Positions 46,816-56,179 of a stretch of 64,000 nucleotides of DNA are shown one piece after another. The translations under genes and the position numbers were made by a program. The notes below the pieces were generated by a model, which made no database searches, had not been told where the DNA came from, and worked only from the letters and a program-made list of their open reading frames with translations. Origin of the DNA: Actinernus sp. WN-2022 (lineage: Eukaryota; Cnidaria; Anthozoa; Actiniaria; Actinernidae); assembly GCA_030867875.1 (NCBI GenBank), contig JAOWCC010000577.1, positions 87,215,740-87,279,739 of the forward strand, in the 5' to 3' direction. How positions within the stretch are numbered: the first letter of the stretch is position 1; each line of letters opens with the position of its first letter.

Positions 46816-47172
46816 ATGGCGGAGATGACAAAATGCCCATCGTCACTCGTGGAGGAAATTTCTCTCAAGTTTGGAGTCCCGTCTCTCAAAAGTAAGCCGC
46901 TTAATGTTTTATTTAACTTCATTTCTGGGAACGCCTTCAGGATATTTCAACTGGCGTCTTTGTCGGAGCCGAAGGTTGATTTTTTTATCCAGACTGGCGA
47001 GATATTTATATTTCGACACGACGAACACCACATGAGTCATGAGTGGCCAAAACGCGAGCCAAGTTTTGCTGAAACCAAAGGTTTCTTCGATGGAAATGGC
47101 AAGGTGTTGAGTTTTTCTAGGAGAACTTTGGATGGAAATTTCTCACATTTTACGAAGGTATTAGGGCCTTAG
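46816..47172 (+). CDS. Unassigned ORF with helicase-like start
   Basis: A 118-codon frame with a good start context (ACAAG-ATG-GCG). Residues 10-35 (LVEEISLKFGVPSLKSKPLN then VLFNFISGN) follow the pattern at the front of RecQ-like helicases and of the fragment at 54570 (LEQFSVKSLKPEQ). The Walker A segment that should come next is absent, and the remainder (FFIQTGEIFIFRHDEHHMSH ...) is unplaced. An AATAAA lies about 40 bp after the stop. A donor-like AAG|GTATTA lies just before the stop, so the last codons may be intronic. It may be a truncated or chimeric helicase relative; function unknown. Confidence 0.4.
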   Translation: MAEMTKCPSSLVEEISLKFGVPSLKSKPLNVLFNFISGNAFRIFQLASLSEPKVDFFIQTGEIFIFRHDEHHMSHEWPKREPSFAETKGFFDGNGKVLSFSRRTLDGNFSHFTKVLGP

Positions 47173-47641
47173 GGATTAACTGGCGCTCCCAAACGCACGT
47201 GGCCCATTTGTAAATAAAACACATAAAACTTACCAGATTACGTTGTTATTATTTAATATTCGTTCAAGATGTAGAAAAACAACAATAGTCCTAATATTTG
47301 AAAAGCCACCACTCTATTCGAAATTAAAACTGCATTCAGATCTAGATAGATGACTTTTAATTATTTCACATTTAGAATGATACACCCTAAATATTCACAA
47401 GCGATATTTAATTTTAAGTAAGCCATTAGTTAGCTAAAGGAAAAGTTATATGTACATGATGCTACAATATCACCTGTGCTTGGACAATGAAGTTGAAATA
47501 ATATTATCAGTCCATGAATCCTACTGAAAACCATTGATTTCTAAAAATGTTGAAAAGTATGGTTTGGTAAACCCTACTAAAAAGAATTGTTTTCTAAAAT
47601 ACGAAAAAATCTCAATATTGTAATATTTTTGAGCAAGTTAA

Positions 47642-48087
47642 TGCACTTATCAGCAGCCATCCAGGAGAGGTGACCCTGGGGACATCCCAGGGGATTCGTT
47701 CACTTTTGTAGCCAGTTTTTATCCCGGGACTGGATGCTTTTTTGCACTTTCCTTGAGGATACCCACGCGTACAGACACACGCGTACAGACCCACGCGATT
47801 TGCAAAGAACACTGGTCACGGGTTTCTCCTTTCAGAGTACATGGACGTTGTGCTCCTACGTCGAAGTGTAGTCTGAGTTGGAATATGGATAAGGTTGGTT
47901 TATTTTGCTTACATTTTGCAGAATTTTATATTTATGAATGACCAAATAGTACTCTAACGTGCCCTGGGAGTATGGATTACTGGTAGCTTTTTGTTAAAAA
48001 AATCCTGCTATGTATGGGAGGTTGGTTGACATCATTGTACAAATGCCCAGGGGTGCCCCCCGGATCGGATGGCTGCTATTAAGTGCA
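47642..48087. mobile_element. MITE E copy 2
   Basis: Ends TGCACTTATCAGCAGCCATC and GGATGGCTGCTATTAAGTGCA. The sub-terminal blocks (CCCTGGGGAC, CCCAGGGGTG) are also inverted. Related to 32903-33236. It lies in the block that splits the LINE. Confidence 0.7.
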
Positions 48088-48117
48088 TAAGTTCAGAGAC
48101 AGTGTTATGTGAAGTTG

Positions 48118-48420
48118 ATTTATTATAATTACTGGGAGCAGTTGTAGTAGGCCTTTTGCAGTAAACAGTCATGTGCTGGTATAATACTTTTTTTACAAAT
48201 GAATTGAGCTTGTGATCTCCATGGGAAAGACATTTCCATGGATACTGGACGGCAAGCTATATTTAAATACGCTGTTTTAGAAAGATTGACAATCGATTGG
48301 AGGTGGAAAATAGCATTTACAATTGCAAACAGGTTTTACTAATAACACTACCGACTTTAAATATATGAATTAAGACTTTCATTAATTGTTTGCATCTAGT
48401 ACAACCATGTGATCGTATTC
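48118..48420 (-). repeat. Dispersed repeat REP-1, reverse copy
   Basis: Reads on the minus strand from ACATGGTTGTACTAG through CTATTTTCCACCTCC, TTCTAAAACAGCGTAT and CTGTTTACTGCAAAAGGCC. The family signature between them is degraded. It extends past the point where the 28545 copy is broken by a LINE. Confidence 0.65.
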
Positions 48421-48447
48421 CTGCAAAAGGTACATCCATTATATATA

Positions 48448-48585
48448 AATTGAACGGCTGTGTGCAAAAAGGGCGTAAGTGATTCCTGATCACATTCTAA
48501 ATTCTCTCTCAGAAAACAAATTGGATGGGAATTTAAAATGTGATCAAGAGTCACTTATGCCCTTTCTGCACATAGCCCTTCAATT
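48448..48585. mobile_element. Palindromic MITE, ~58-bp arms
   Basis: Arms AATTGAACGGCTGTGTGCAA...GTGATTCCTGATCACATT and the complement AATGTGATCAAGAGTCAC...CCCTTCAATT, with a spacer of about 20 bp. Non-coding. Confidence 0.75.
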
Positions 48586-48811
48586 ATCACAAGCATCAGT
48601 AATAGTAATGAATCAATTATCCGGCTCCCCTAGCACAAACTGTGTATGACACAAAATATGATAGAATCCATGAACTACAGTTGTACTCGTATTCGCCTAT
48701 TCCTAGGTGGCCCGAGTTAAGGCCACTCAGGGCCTCTTGTTGATAATGAAATACATGCATGGACAAGTGACATTCATAACGTTGAGCGCAAAGGCCCGCA
48801 TCAACGTAACA

Positions 48812-49175
48812 AACTGAGAACATTCCGACTATTTAAAACAAGCTATAATTGTGAAAATTATCTAAAAACTGTCACTGTGCTGAAACACAGAACAGCCATG
48901 ACTAAATTGAGAATCAGCAACCACAGTCTAGAAATTGAAGGAGGAAGGCATGCGAGACCTTACAAAAGAACCCGAAGAACGAACTCGTTAACAGTATGGG
49001 ACCGAGCTAGGTTAAAGACGAAATTTACTTTAATTCTGGTCAGATGTAGAAACTTATCCACTAGTTACCCCTTTACATCTATTTGTTATAATTATATCTT
49101 GAATACAGACATGAAATTCTCTGAACTAATGATATGTAATCATAATTTATGTTATTATAGTTAATTCGACTTTAG
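48812..49175 (+). pseudogene. LINE C-terminal part, continuation
   Basis: The frame NKLRTFRLFKTSYNCENYLK then AMTKLRISNHSLEIEGGRHA followed by RPYK is the block that normally precedes the terminal zinc-knuckle region in this LINE type. The following VRCRNLSTSYP retains part of it, with the C/H ligands mostly lost. It continues the element at 44430-46633. Confidence 0.75.
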
Positions 49176-49479
49176 TGTCTGTGTGACTCCAAATAAAAAT
49201 GTATATGTCCATGTTAAAACTTTTCCAGCCTCCACTCCCGTTTACCACCCCCTCCCCCACCCACCCAGAAATAATGACCACTCACTAAGATAACAGTCTT
49301 ACGATTTCAGAGTTGTGCATGTATGCTCTGGGATGAGGAAATATTGCTGACCCATTATCGCGACAGCTTCTCTAGGATGTCAATCACTGTAAAACGGACG
49401 AGTGCGACGTAGAAGAGTATGTCAGATTCAGATGAGTTGCTATAAGCGCCATCACAAGGGCGCGTATACAGCTCGTGAG

Positions 49480-49610
49480 ATTGAAGATAGCCCGTACGTG
49501 CTAAAACACTCGCTTCTCACCGCTGCGATCCCGGGTTCGATTGTCGGCTCTGGCACCCGAGTAAATGTTTTTTTTGTTGATTCAACATGTGAGTTGAGAC
49601 AGTACTGTGT
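49480..49610 (+). mobile_element. SINE S1, plus-oriented copy
   Basis: The tRNA-like head ACACTCGCTTCTCACCGCTG then ATCCCGGGTTCGATTGTCGG (B box GGTTCGATT) is followed by the body motif CATGTGAGTTGAG. The head matches the complement of the S1 copies. An 80-codon ORF across it is chance. Confidence 0.65.
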
Positions 49611-49834
49611 CTCCAAAACAGTTAATAGAGTGAGGAGTTTGTGAGGGGTAAAAGCAGGTCCACCAGCCTGCTATTACAAAGGAAAGAATATTATAAGCCT
49701 CAGCTGTAGCCAAGGAGTTCGTTGAAGCAAGGAATGCCATCGATACAGGGTGGTTTGACAGCTAGTTGTAAACTGGAGATATGTGTGTCATTAGACAATT
49801 TTTACTCTGGGGTACACGCTTGTCATACCAAGCC

Positions 49835-50830
49835 AGACTCGACCAAGAACCTTAGTATTTACGCTTGAAGGACACTAAGGAATTGTTGGCATACGGCAAA
49901 ACCTAAGAACCATAGGTTGGTGGTCGGAAATAGACAAAGCTGCAGAGCAACACTGCCGAACATGTTATGGATATCAGGTGGTGGCACTAGACCATAATTC
50001 CTCCAGAACTATGTAATCATACCTTAACCACTCTACCGGATGGACCATAGCAAGATCCGGCCATTGATCTAATGGGACCACTTCCGTCGGTATATTCTAT
50101 GAGGTGGAGACGCCCATGAAGTTGGTAATATATAAATTAGTAAAGTGTTTGGAGAACACTTTCATCCGACATGGTTTACCAGAGACCATCAAATCTGACA
50201 ACGATCTAGAATTTAATTCTGAGTTAAATTAAGATAATACTGTGAGCAGAATGGCATTACGTATAGTCATGCATTGCAAGCTAGTAACCGCAAAATGGGT
50301 TCAAGCTTACTGTGAAGTAGAATGGCAGAATAATTCACTCTTTTAGAGAATCCAGATTGCACAAGCATAAAACAAGCTATGGAGGGCAGGGTAAATTAAG
50401 GATTTTGTCATATAGAAGGCTGCCACACAACACAACAAGGAGGAGTCCAGCCGAGCTGTAAGCCAACCGAAAAATGAGATGGATCAGTCCAGACGTGAGT
50501 GTTAATCATGTGTATCATCAAGAAGTCGTGAAAGAGATACTGTACAGATTGAGAGCAAAAGGAAAACCGAAGAACTACTGACTCAAGTGCACGTGTTGAA
50601 GTAGGTGATTTTAAAAGTGCTGGTGAAGTTAAAGACAAGATAGATAAGCCGTCATGATCAGCACAACCTTCAACCTCAATCCGCACACAGTTATAAGCAA
50701 AACTAGCAATAATGTTGAAATAGAAACTCAAGTCCAGAAATTATACAAGTCAAGCGAAGCAATATATTGCTGATGCTGATTACACCAGAGCCAACACATG
50801 AATTAAGCCAAAGTTCAACCAAACGTTGAG
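49835..50830 (+). pseudogene. Ty3/gypsy integrase remnant
   Basis: A decayed LTR-retrotransposon pol 3' part. The H2C2-type region: LEGHXGIVG, NLRTIGWWSEIDKAAEQHCR then TCYGYQVVA (the second Cys of C-x2-C is now Tyr). The DDE core follows: RHGLPETIKSDNDLEFNSEL (second Asp), MALRIVMHCKLVTAKWVQAY with EVEWQNNSLF (Glu). A degraded downstream arm comes after. Stops and frameshifts are frequent. No LTRs, protease or RT could be found in the window. It is inactive. Confidence 0.82.
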
Positions 50831-50865
50831 CAATCTAATGATGGTTAGGCTAATTCAGGGTATCA

Positions 50866-51378
50866 CTCATCACTGCCATCACCCATCAGGGTATCACCCA
50901 TCACTGGCATCACCCATCACTCATTCGGCATCAACCATTAGTCATTTAGCATCAACCATCAGTCATTAGGCATCAACCATCAGTCATTCTGCATCAACCA
51001 TCAGTCATTTGGCATCAACCATCAGTCGCCTCACCCATCAGTGGTATCATCCACCAGTGGCGGGAAATAGTCATGTGGCATCAACTATCAGTCGCATCAA
51101 CCATCAGTGGCAACACCCATCAGTGGAATCATCCAGCTTTGGAATCACCCATCAGGGGCATCACCCATCACTGACATCAACCATCAGTCATTTAGCATCA
51201 ACCATCAGTCATTTGGCATCAACCATCAGTCATTCTGCATCAACCATCAGTCATTTGGCATCAACCATCAGTCGCCTCACCCATCAGTGGTATCATCCAC
51301 CAGTGGAAATAGTCATGTGGCATCAACTATCAGTCTCATCACTCATCAGTCGCATCACCCATAAGTGGCATCATCCAT
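50866..51378. repeat. ATCA-rich minisatellite
   Basis: Imperfect tandem units of about 20 bp (GCATCAACCATCAGTCATTT) and shorter CATCACCCATCA variants. A block containing GCCTCACCCATCAGTGGTAT through AGTCATGTGGCATCAACTAT occurs twice about 245 bp apart, showing higher-order duplication. The ORFs of 138 and 85 residues are artefacts of the repeat. Confidence 0.88.
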
Positions 51379-51737
51379 CGTCATCCTCTTATGTTATCTC
51401 GTCTGGCATATCAAATCCTGGTTAATCATAGAAGGGGGTTTTATACAAAATTGTACTGTCTGCCAAATATATTATATCAATTAATGTTGTAAGAGCAGAT
51501 GCCAGAGCCTAGCCCAGATTACTGAAAATCATACAGTAACTGTGTTGTTAATAAGTAGATAGAAACCTGGAAGTGATAAAGTCTCGCTGATTTTTTCACT
51601 TCCTTTTTGAAGCTAGAATGAAAGTCATGCCTTTAAAGATGTTCTATTGTGGCTGTTGTCAACACAACAATCTTATTAGTTGATCAGTTTCACCTTTGGG
51701 AATAAAACTGAGCTGTTCCACCATTGTTGATTCTTAA

Positions 51738-53276
51738 AGGGGCCGTCTCACCCACAGTGCTTAGCGTGCTTTTGTTATTGTTTATATCCGGGACTTTGAC
51801 TCCTTGTTCACGGCGGGAGCCTCACGAACTAAGCGTATTCTTTATGTTGCTGACATGATAATTTTGATTTGAACATGGACGACCTTGATGAAACTAATAG
51901 TACCTTACGAGTTGAATGTGAAGTCAACAAAGTGTTATACAGCAGTGCTTGGCTGTACTATAACATTAACCGCTCACCCGTCGCTGCTATAAACAGAGAG
52001 CACTGCTCTCTCCGGGCAATACTAATAATTATGAAAGCGAGAGGTTTCTTTGGGGTTTCTCTCGGTTTTATTTTTACATGCAGACAGAGCGAGAGGGAGA
52101 GAGCGATCTGCTAGCAGGCAATCTCGTTGATGACAGTAGCAGAGAACCAGTTCAAGAGAAAACAGCGAACGAATTACAGCTCGTTTCAATGGAAAATTAT
52201 TATCTCGGCGGCTCTGTTGTCAAATTTCGTGCGAGTATATACTATGATCGATCCGGTGAACCCAAAAATCTCGGCAAAATCACTGTGTGAAAGCCCTTCG
52301 AAACCAGAGAGAGAGAGAGAGACCTGTTTCCACAAGTTAAACGCCGAAGCCCTCAAAATGATTTTACTGCTAAATTATTTTCGGGTCGACCAAGCGGAGT
52401 TTCGTTGCCTATAATATTTTTTTTGACTATAATATTTACCGCTCACCCGTCGCTTCCGAACCCTGTCATCAGTACTATAAACACGGAGAATACTAATAAT
52501 TATGAAAAGAGGTTTCTCCCCTCGGTTTTATTTTTCCCTGCAGAGAGAGAGAGAGATCATCTGCTAGCACTAAGGCTGGTGCCAGAGAACCAGTTCAAGA
52601 GAGAACAGTGAACGAATAACAGCTCGCTTGAATAGGAAATTATTATCATGCAGTCTCGGCGGCTTTTATTGTCAAATTTCGTGCGAGTATATATTTCAAA
52701 TGATCAACCCGGTGAATCCGAAAATCTCGAGAGACCTGTTTCCACAAGTTAAACGCCAAAGCCCTTAAAATTATTTTAGGAAACTGTTCTTCAAGTAGAG
52801 TTTTGTTGCAAAAATATTGTGGTCACGTAAACCAGCCACGGTGTTCGGCAAAAACCCAAATCGGCTCAAAGATAGTAGATACTCGAACAAAGCGCTAATA
52901 TATATTTACATATAAAGATTAATGGTCAGAATAGCTTCTCCATGTTGAAGGTGGAAATCGTGGACACAAACGGACAATTGTTTCCTTTCGTTGAGGACGC
53001 ACGAGACTGGAATCCATCAGAGAACTACGGCCACCTGAAATAAAACTAAAATTTGTATGACCAAAATAATTTAAAACACTTAAATAAGAGGCTCAATAGG
53101 AAGAGCAATAAAAAAGGTTCAACCTAGTATGATTTTTTTGACGATAGCTGGAAGGATGGCAGAGATGTAGAGAAGATTAAAACCATGCACTACCATAAAA
53201 CTCTGGATTTCGATGGCATCGAAAATGGCCGCTATGCTATGTGAGCGCGCTAAGCACTGTGGGTGAGACGGCCCCT
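51738..53276. mobile_element. TTAA-flanked element T3, 1.5 kb
   Basis: Inverted ends AGGGGCCGTCTCACCCACAG then TGCTTAGCG, and the exact complement, with TTAA at both ends (51734-51737 and 53277-53280). The interior holds a tandem duplication: 51958-52420 repeats as 52428-52800, diverged, with blocks CCGCTCACCCGTCGCT, GAGAACCAGTTCAAGAGA and CCTGTTTCCACAAGTTAAAC. An open frame near 52900-53043 encodes SMLKVEIVDTNGQLFPFVED then ARDWNPSENYGHLK and a stop, coding-like but unplaced. No transposase is recognised; it may carry captured host sequence. Confidence 0.8.
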
Positions 53277-53394
53277 TTAAGCACTGTATTTAAATCAATA
53301 GTAGTAATTATGTTATCTGTTACGATAAAAGCATCGCTTTGTACGTTTCTGGACTTAAATTTAAAGGAACTGATAAATGAATTGTTCCGATCTG

Positions 53395-55935
53395 TTAACC
53401 AGCGGTATCATTAACAGACGCATGCGTAGTATCAATTGCAGTAGGATCACATTCGGCAGCTTCATCGTGTACAGGCGTACAGTTCGTTTGTCTTGGTCTT
53501 TCAGTGGTGCATAAGTCAGGAATTCTGAAGGCTGATTGCAACGAACCTTCTGAGATGTTATGGTTGGCAAATCGTCGGAATACCCGAGTGAAGGTTTTCA
53601 TTCGCCAGGCGTAGAGAAATTGATTCCCCGAGCAGTTGATTAACATGAGGGCTAAGAAAATGTCGCGCAAACAATGGATAAAGATACAGTTACAATTCTC
53701 ACACAAGTTTATGATCAGAATAAATACGCAAGCAGGGAGGTTACAGAGAGTAAAGAAAAGAAGGATAGCCAAGAATCCTCTGGTTACACGATGTTCGTAC
53801 TCGGTTCTCTTAGCTTCTGCCCGTGATGTCGTGCCTTGCAGCTGTCCAGTTTGGCGGGAACTTTGACTGACTGTTCCATAGATACGAACAAATGCAACAA
53901 AGATGATAACAAGTGTAACAAATACCGTTGCGATTGCAAAGAAAAACGCGAATCTGAAAAATCCTATTTGGAAGTACAAGCACGGTAACGATATGGATAT
54001 AAGCCATATGACAATAGAGAATTTGACAGCTCGTGTGGGACGCATTCTTTGTCTGTAGCGTGCCGTGACGGTGATGCATCTTTCTATCGCTAAGGCTGCG
54101 ATGCTCAACAGGGAGGCAGTGCAGGAGATGAAGAACGACATATGAGGCAAGGCATACCACGTGATCACTGTGTAACCAAGCGCTTCCCTGAAGAAATAGG
54201 GTGGTGACAAAATATTGAAGACAAATATAATTACACTCATGTATATATTTTAGAGCGTTCTTGGCCAATAAAATAAAACAAAACCATATTCGCCTCAGGC
54301 ATATAAATAACTTCTTCAGACTCATCGTAGTGCTATAAATTTCCCTAACTTGAGGCCCTTCAGGCCCTTCCCTCCCTTCCCTCCCCTCCCCCAAAATAAA
54401 TAAATAAGAGAAGAGAAGACGGAGGAGAAGGGCCTGATACAAATACTGGCCGAGACGAGTGTAAAACGACCGAATTTCGGTCGTTACTCCTGATTGGACG
54501 AAAGACAATGATAGCCTAAATGCACTGTCCTGATTGGTGTGGCTAATCCTGAATCAGCTTCCAGTTGTTTTCCAAAGACAGCGAGTGTAAATTTGAAACA
54601 GCGATACAACATTCACTTGAACAGTTTTCTGTAAAGTCTCTGAAGCCAGAGCAGAGGGATTGCATAAGGAGACTGATCTGTCTGAACGAAGACGTCCTTG
54701 CAATTCTTCCCACGGTTTTGGGAAAAGCCTAATTTATCACCATCTGACGAACGTTTGCGAGACGTTTTTCGAAGGCCACCACGACGAAACGAGTGTACCG
54801 TTTCCTGTCGTAGTCGTTAGTCTCTTGGACTACATAAGGAAGCAACAGGTTAATAACTTGAACAATGCCAAAACTAGTCTACAAGCTTCGGCGAGTCCGA
54901 AGAGAAAGACAGAGAAATTTCAGAGGAAAATGTTAAAATCATCTATGGAAGTGCTGAACAATGGCTAAGCGAAAGGTGGTCAAAATGTTTAAATTGTGGT
55001 GCATTGCACGAAGCCAAAGTTCTTGTGGTTGACGAAGTCCATACAGTGGAGACATGGTAAGTAGTATAGTATTATTTTGGAATACAAATAATGTTTTAAG
55101 TGGACATGATACTACGAAGTTTGAATGTGTGAAACGTTTTTCATGTTTATTAGGCTAGCGACTAATCTCGAAAGCACTTTACTACGTGACATGATTGTTG
55201 ACATGATTGTGACAGGCGACGTGACAAGGGGCGGAAGGTGTCTCGAATAGTATTTGTATCAGGCGTTCTTTTCCCCTCTCGCGCGCTGTTTTTTCTTTCT
55301 TTTTCTCGGAGGAAAAGGTAAGCCTGATACTCAGGTGATAATTTCCCAACAAATTAAACATCCCACAATAATTATTGTTAGTATATACCACACCAGTGAA
55401 TATCACTTTTCGCGCGCTCTGATTGGCTACTCAAACAGTGAATATGATTTCATATTCACCTCCGAGCAAAGCAGCGATCATCTCGCGCGAGTTTTTGTCC
55501 ATTTGACAGAAAATAAAATAACTATTTGGTGCTGGCTATTCACTTGGAGTGTGGTATATACTAAAACAATTATTCACCTCGCCGAAGCGGCTCGGTAAAT
55601 ATCCACCACTATTCATCTCCACTTCGGTGAATAATTGTTAAATATACGATTGAGGGGAACTTTCCTCCGTAATTACATCAAGCTTACCTGATGTGAAAAA
55701 GAATAAAGATAGGATCCGTGATGGCACCCACTATTAAATCAGCAATGGCCATGTTCAACAGAAAGTAGTTGAATGACGTCTTCAGTTCCTTATTTGGATC
55801 TTTCAAGATCGCAATACAGATGAGTAAGTTTCCAGGTAAGGTGATGATCGTGAGGAGGCTGGTAACGACCGAGGTGAAGATTGACAGCCCAAAGGGAGCC
55901 CGAACATCGGCGCAATGATCTTCTCCAAAAACCAT
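53395..55935 (-). CDS. Rhodopsin-like GPCR, gene C (two exons)
   Basis: CDS joins exon 1 (55935 to 55688, 248 nt) to exon 2 (54187 to 53395, 793 nt), giving 346 residues. The donor is CAG|GTAAGC and the acceptor TTCTTCAG|GG. The phase-2 junction is at FHIR-EALG, the same codon as gene B. The start Met (MVFGEDHC) is chosen because it matches gene B; an upstream ATG at 55995 lies before a likely 5'-UTR acceptor (TTCAACAG|GTTACAG). Seven helices as in gene B: ERC in place of DRY, LCNLPACV in TM6 and GNQFLYA in TM7; no TM3 disulphide Cys. The third intracellular loop has about six extra residues (QLQGTT) compared with B, and the C-tail diverges. Membrane receptor, ligand unknown; likely a recent duplicate of B. 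Confidence 0.93.
54570..55056 (+). pseudogene. RecQ-like DExH helicase fragment
   Basis: The plus strand, antisense within gene C's intron, holds the N-terminal part of a superfamily 2 helicase. Frame 1: CKFETAIQHSLEQFSVKSLK, PEQRDCIRRL and EDVLAILPT. One base is then missing inside Walker A, and frame 2 continues GFGKSLIYHHL and VVVVSLLDYIRKQQV (motif Ia). A second shift restores KIIYGSAEQWLSERW and motif II, VVDEVHTVETW. A donor, ATG|GTAAGT, follows at 55057. Intact members unwind DNA 3'-5' using ATP. With a broken Walker A and no helicase C-domain this copy cannot work. Confidence 0.78.
55380..55639. mobile_element. Dispersed repeat R1, empty-site copy
   Basis: The reverse complement of 1411-1836 without the P1 insertion. 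It begins AGTATATACCACACCAGTGA, includes GCGCTCTGATTGGCTAC, and ends TTCGGTGAATAATTGTTAA. It lies inside the gene C intron. The 114-residue ORF across it is chance. Confidence 0.75.
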
Positions 55936-56179
55936 TTCGGGTGTTTCTGTAACCTGTTGAAAAGTGACGAAAGAAAGGTTGTTTCCCATTGCCATACTGT
56001 CCCCCGATATTGACTCTTGTCACATAGCGGCCAATTGTTTAGTCCCAGGAGGATAAAAACCTTTGATCTTGTTCGTCTAAACTCCGCGTTCTGAAATTGC
56101 TCACTCATTTTCGAGGCTGACCTTACAAACCCTATTGTTTCTAGCCAACATGGACGCCATCTGAGGAGGGTCAATGGGC

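Larger units (their letters stand above)
54188..55687 (-). other. Intron of gene C
   Basis: A 1500-bp GT-AG intron, about twice the length of the gene B intron. The excess is explained by an antisense helicase fragment (54570-55056) and a copy of repeat R1 (55380-55639). The 232-residue minus-strand ORF that runs from exon 2 into this intron is out of frame with the receptor and is rejected. Confidence 0.85.

Noticed and set aside
51009..51425. 138-residue ORF in the ATCA minisatellite
   Set aside because: Repeat-derived, with competing open frames of similar length.
53810..54508. 232-residue minus-strand ORF over gene C exon 2 and its intron
   Set aside because: Different frame from the receptor, crosses a well-supported acceptor, and has no domain.
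55684..55995. Upstream ATG at 55995 as the start of gene C
   Set aside because: Gene B has no counterpart, and a conserved acceptor-like AACAG|GTT lies between it and MVFGEDHC; it is probably in an intron or 5' UTR.
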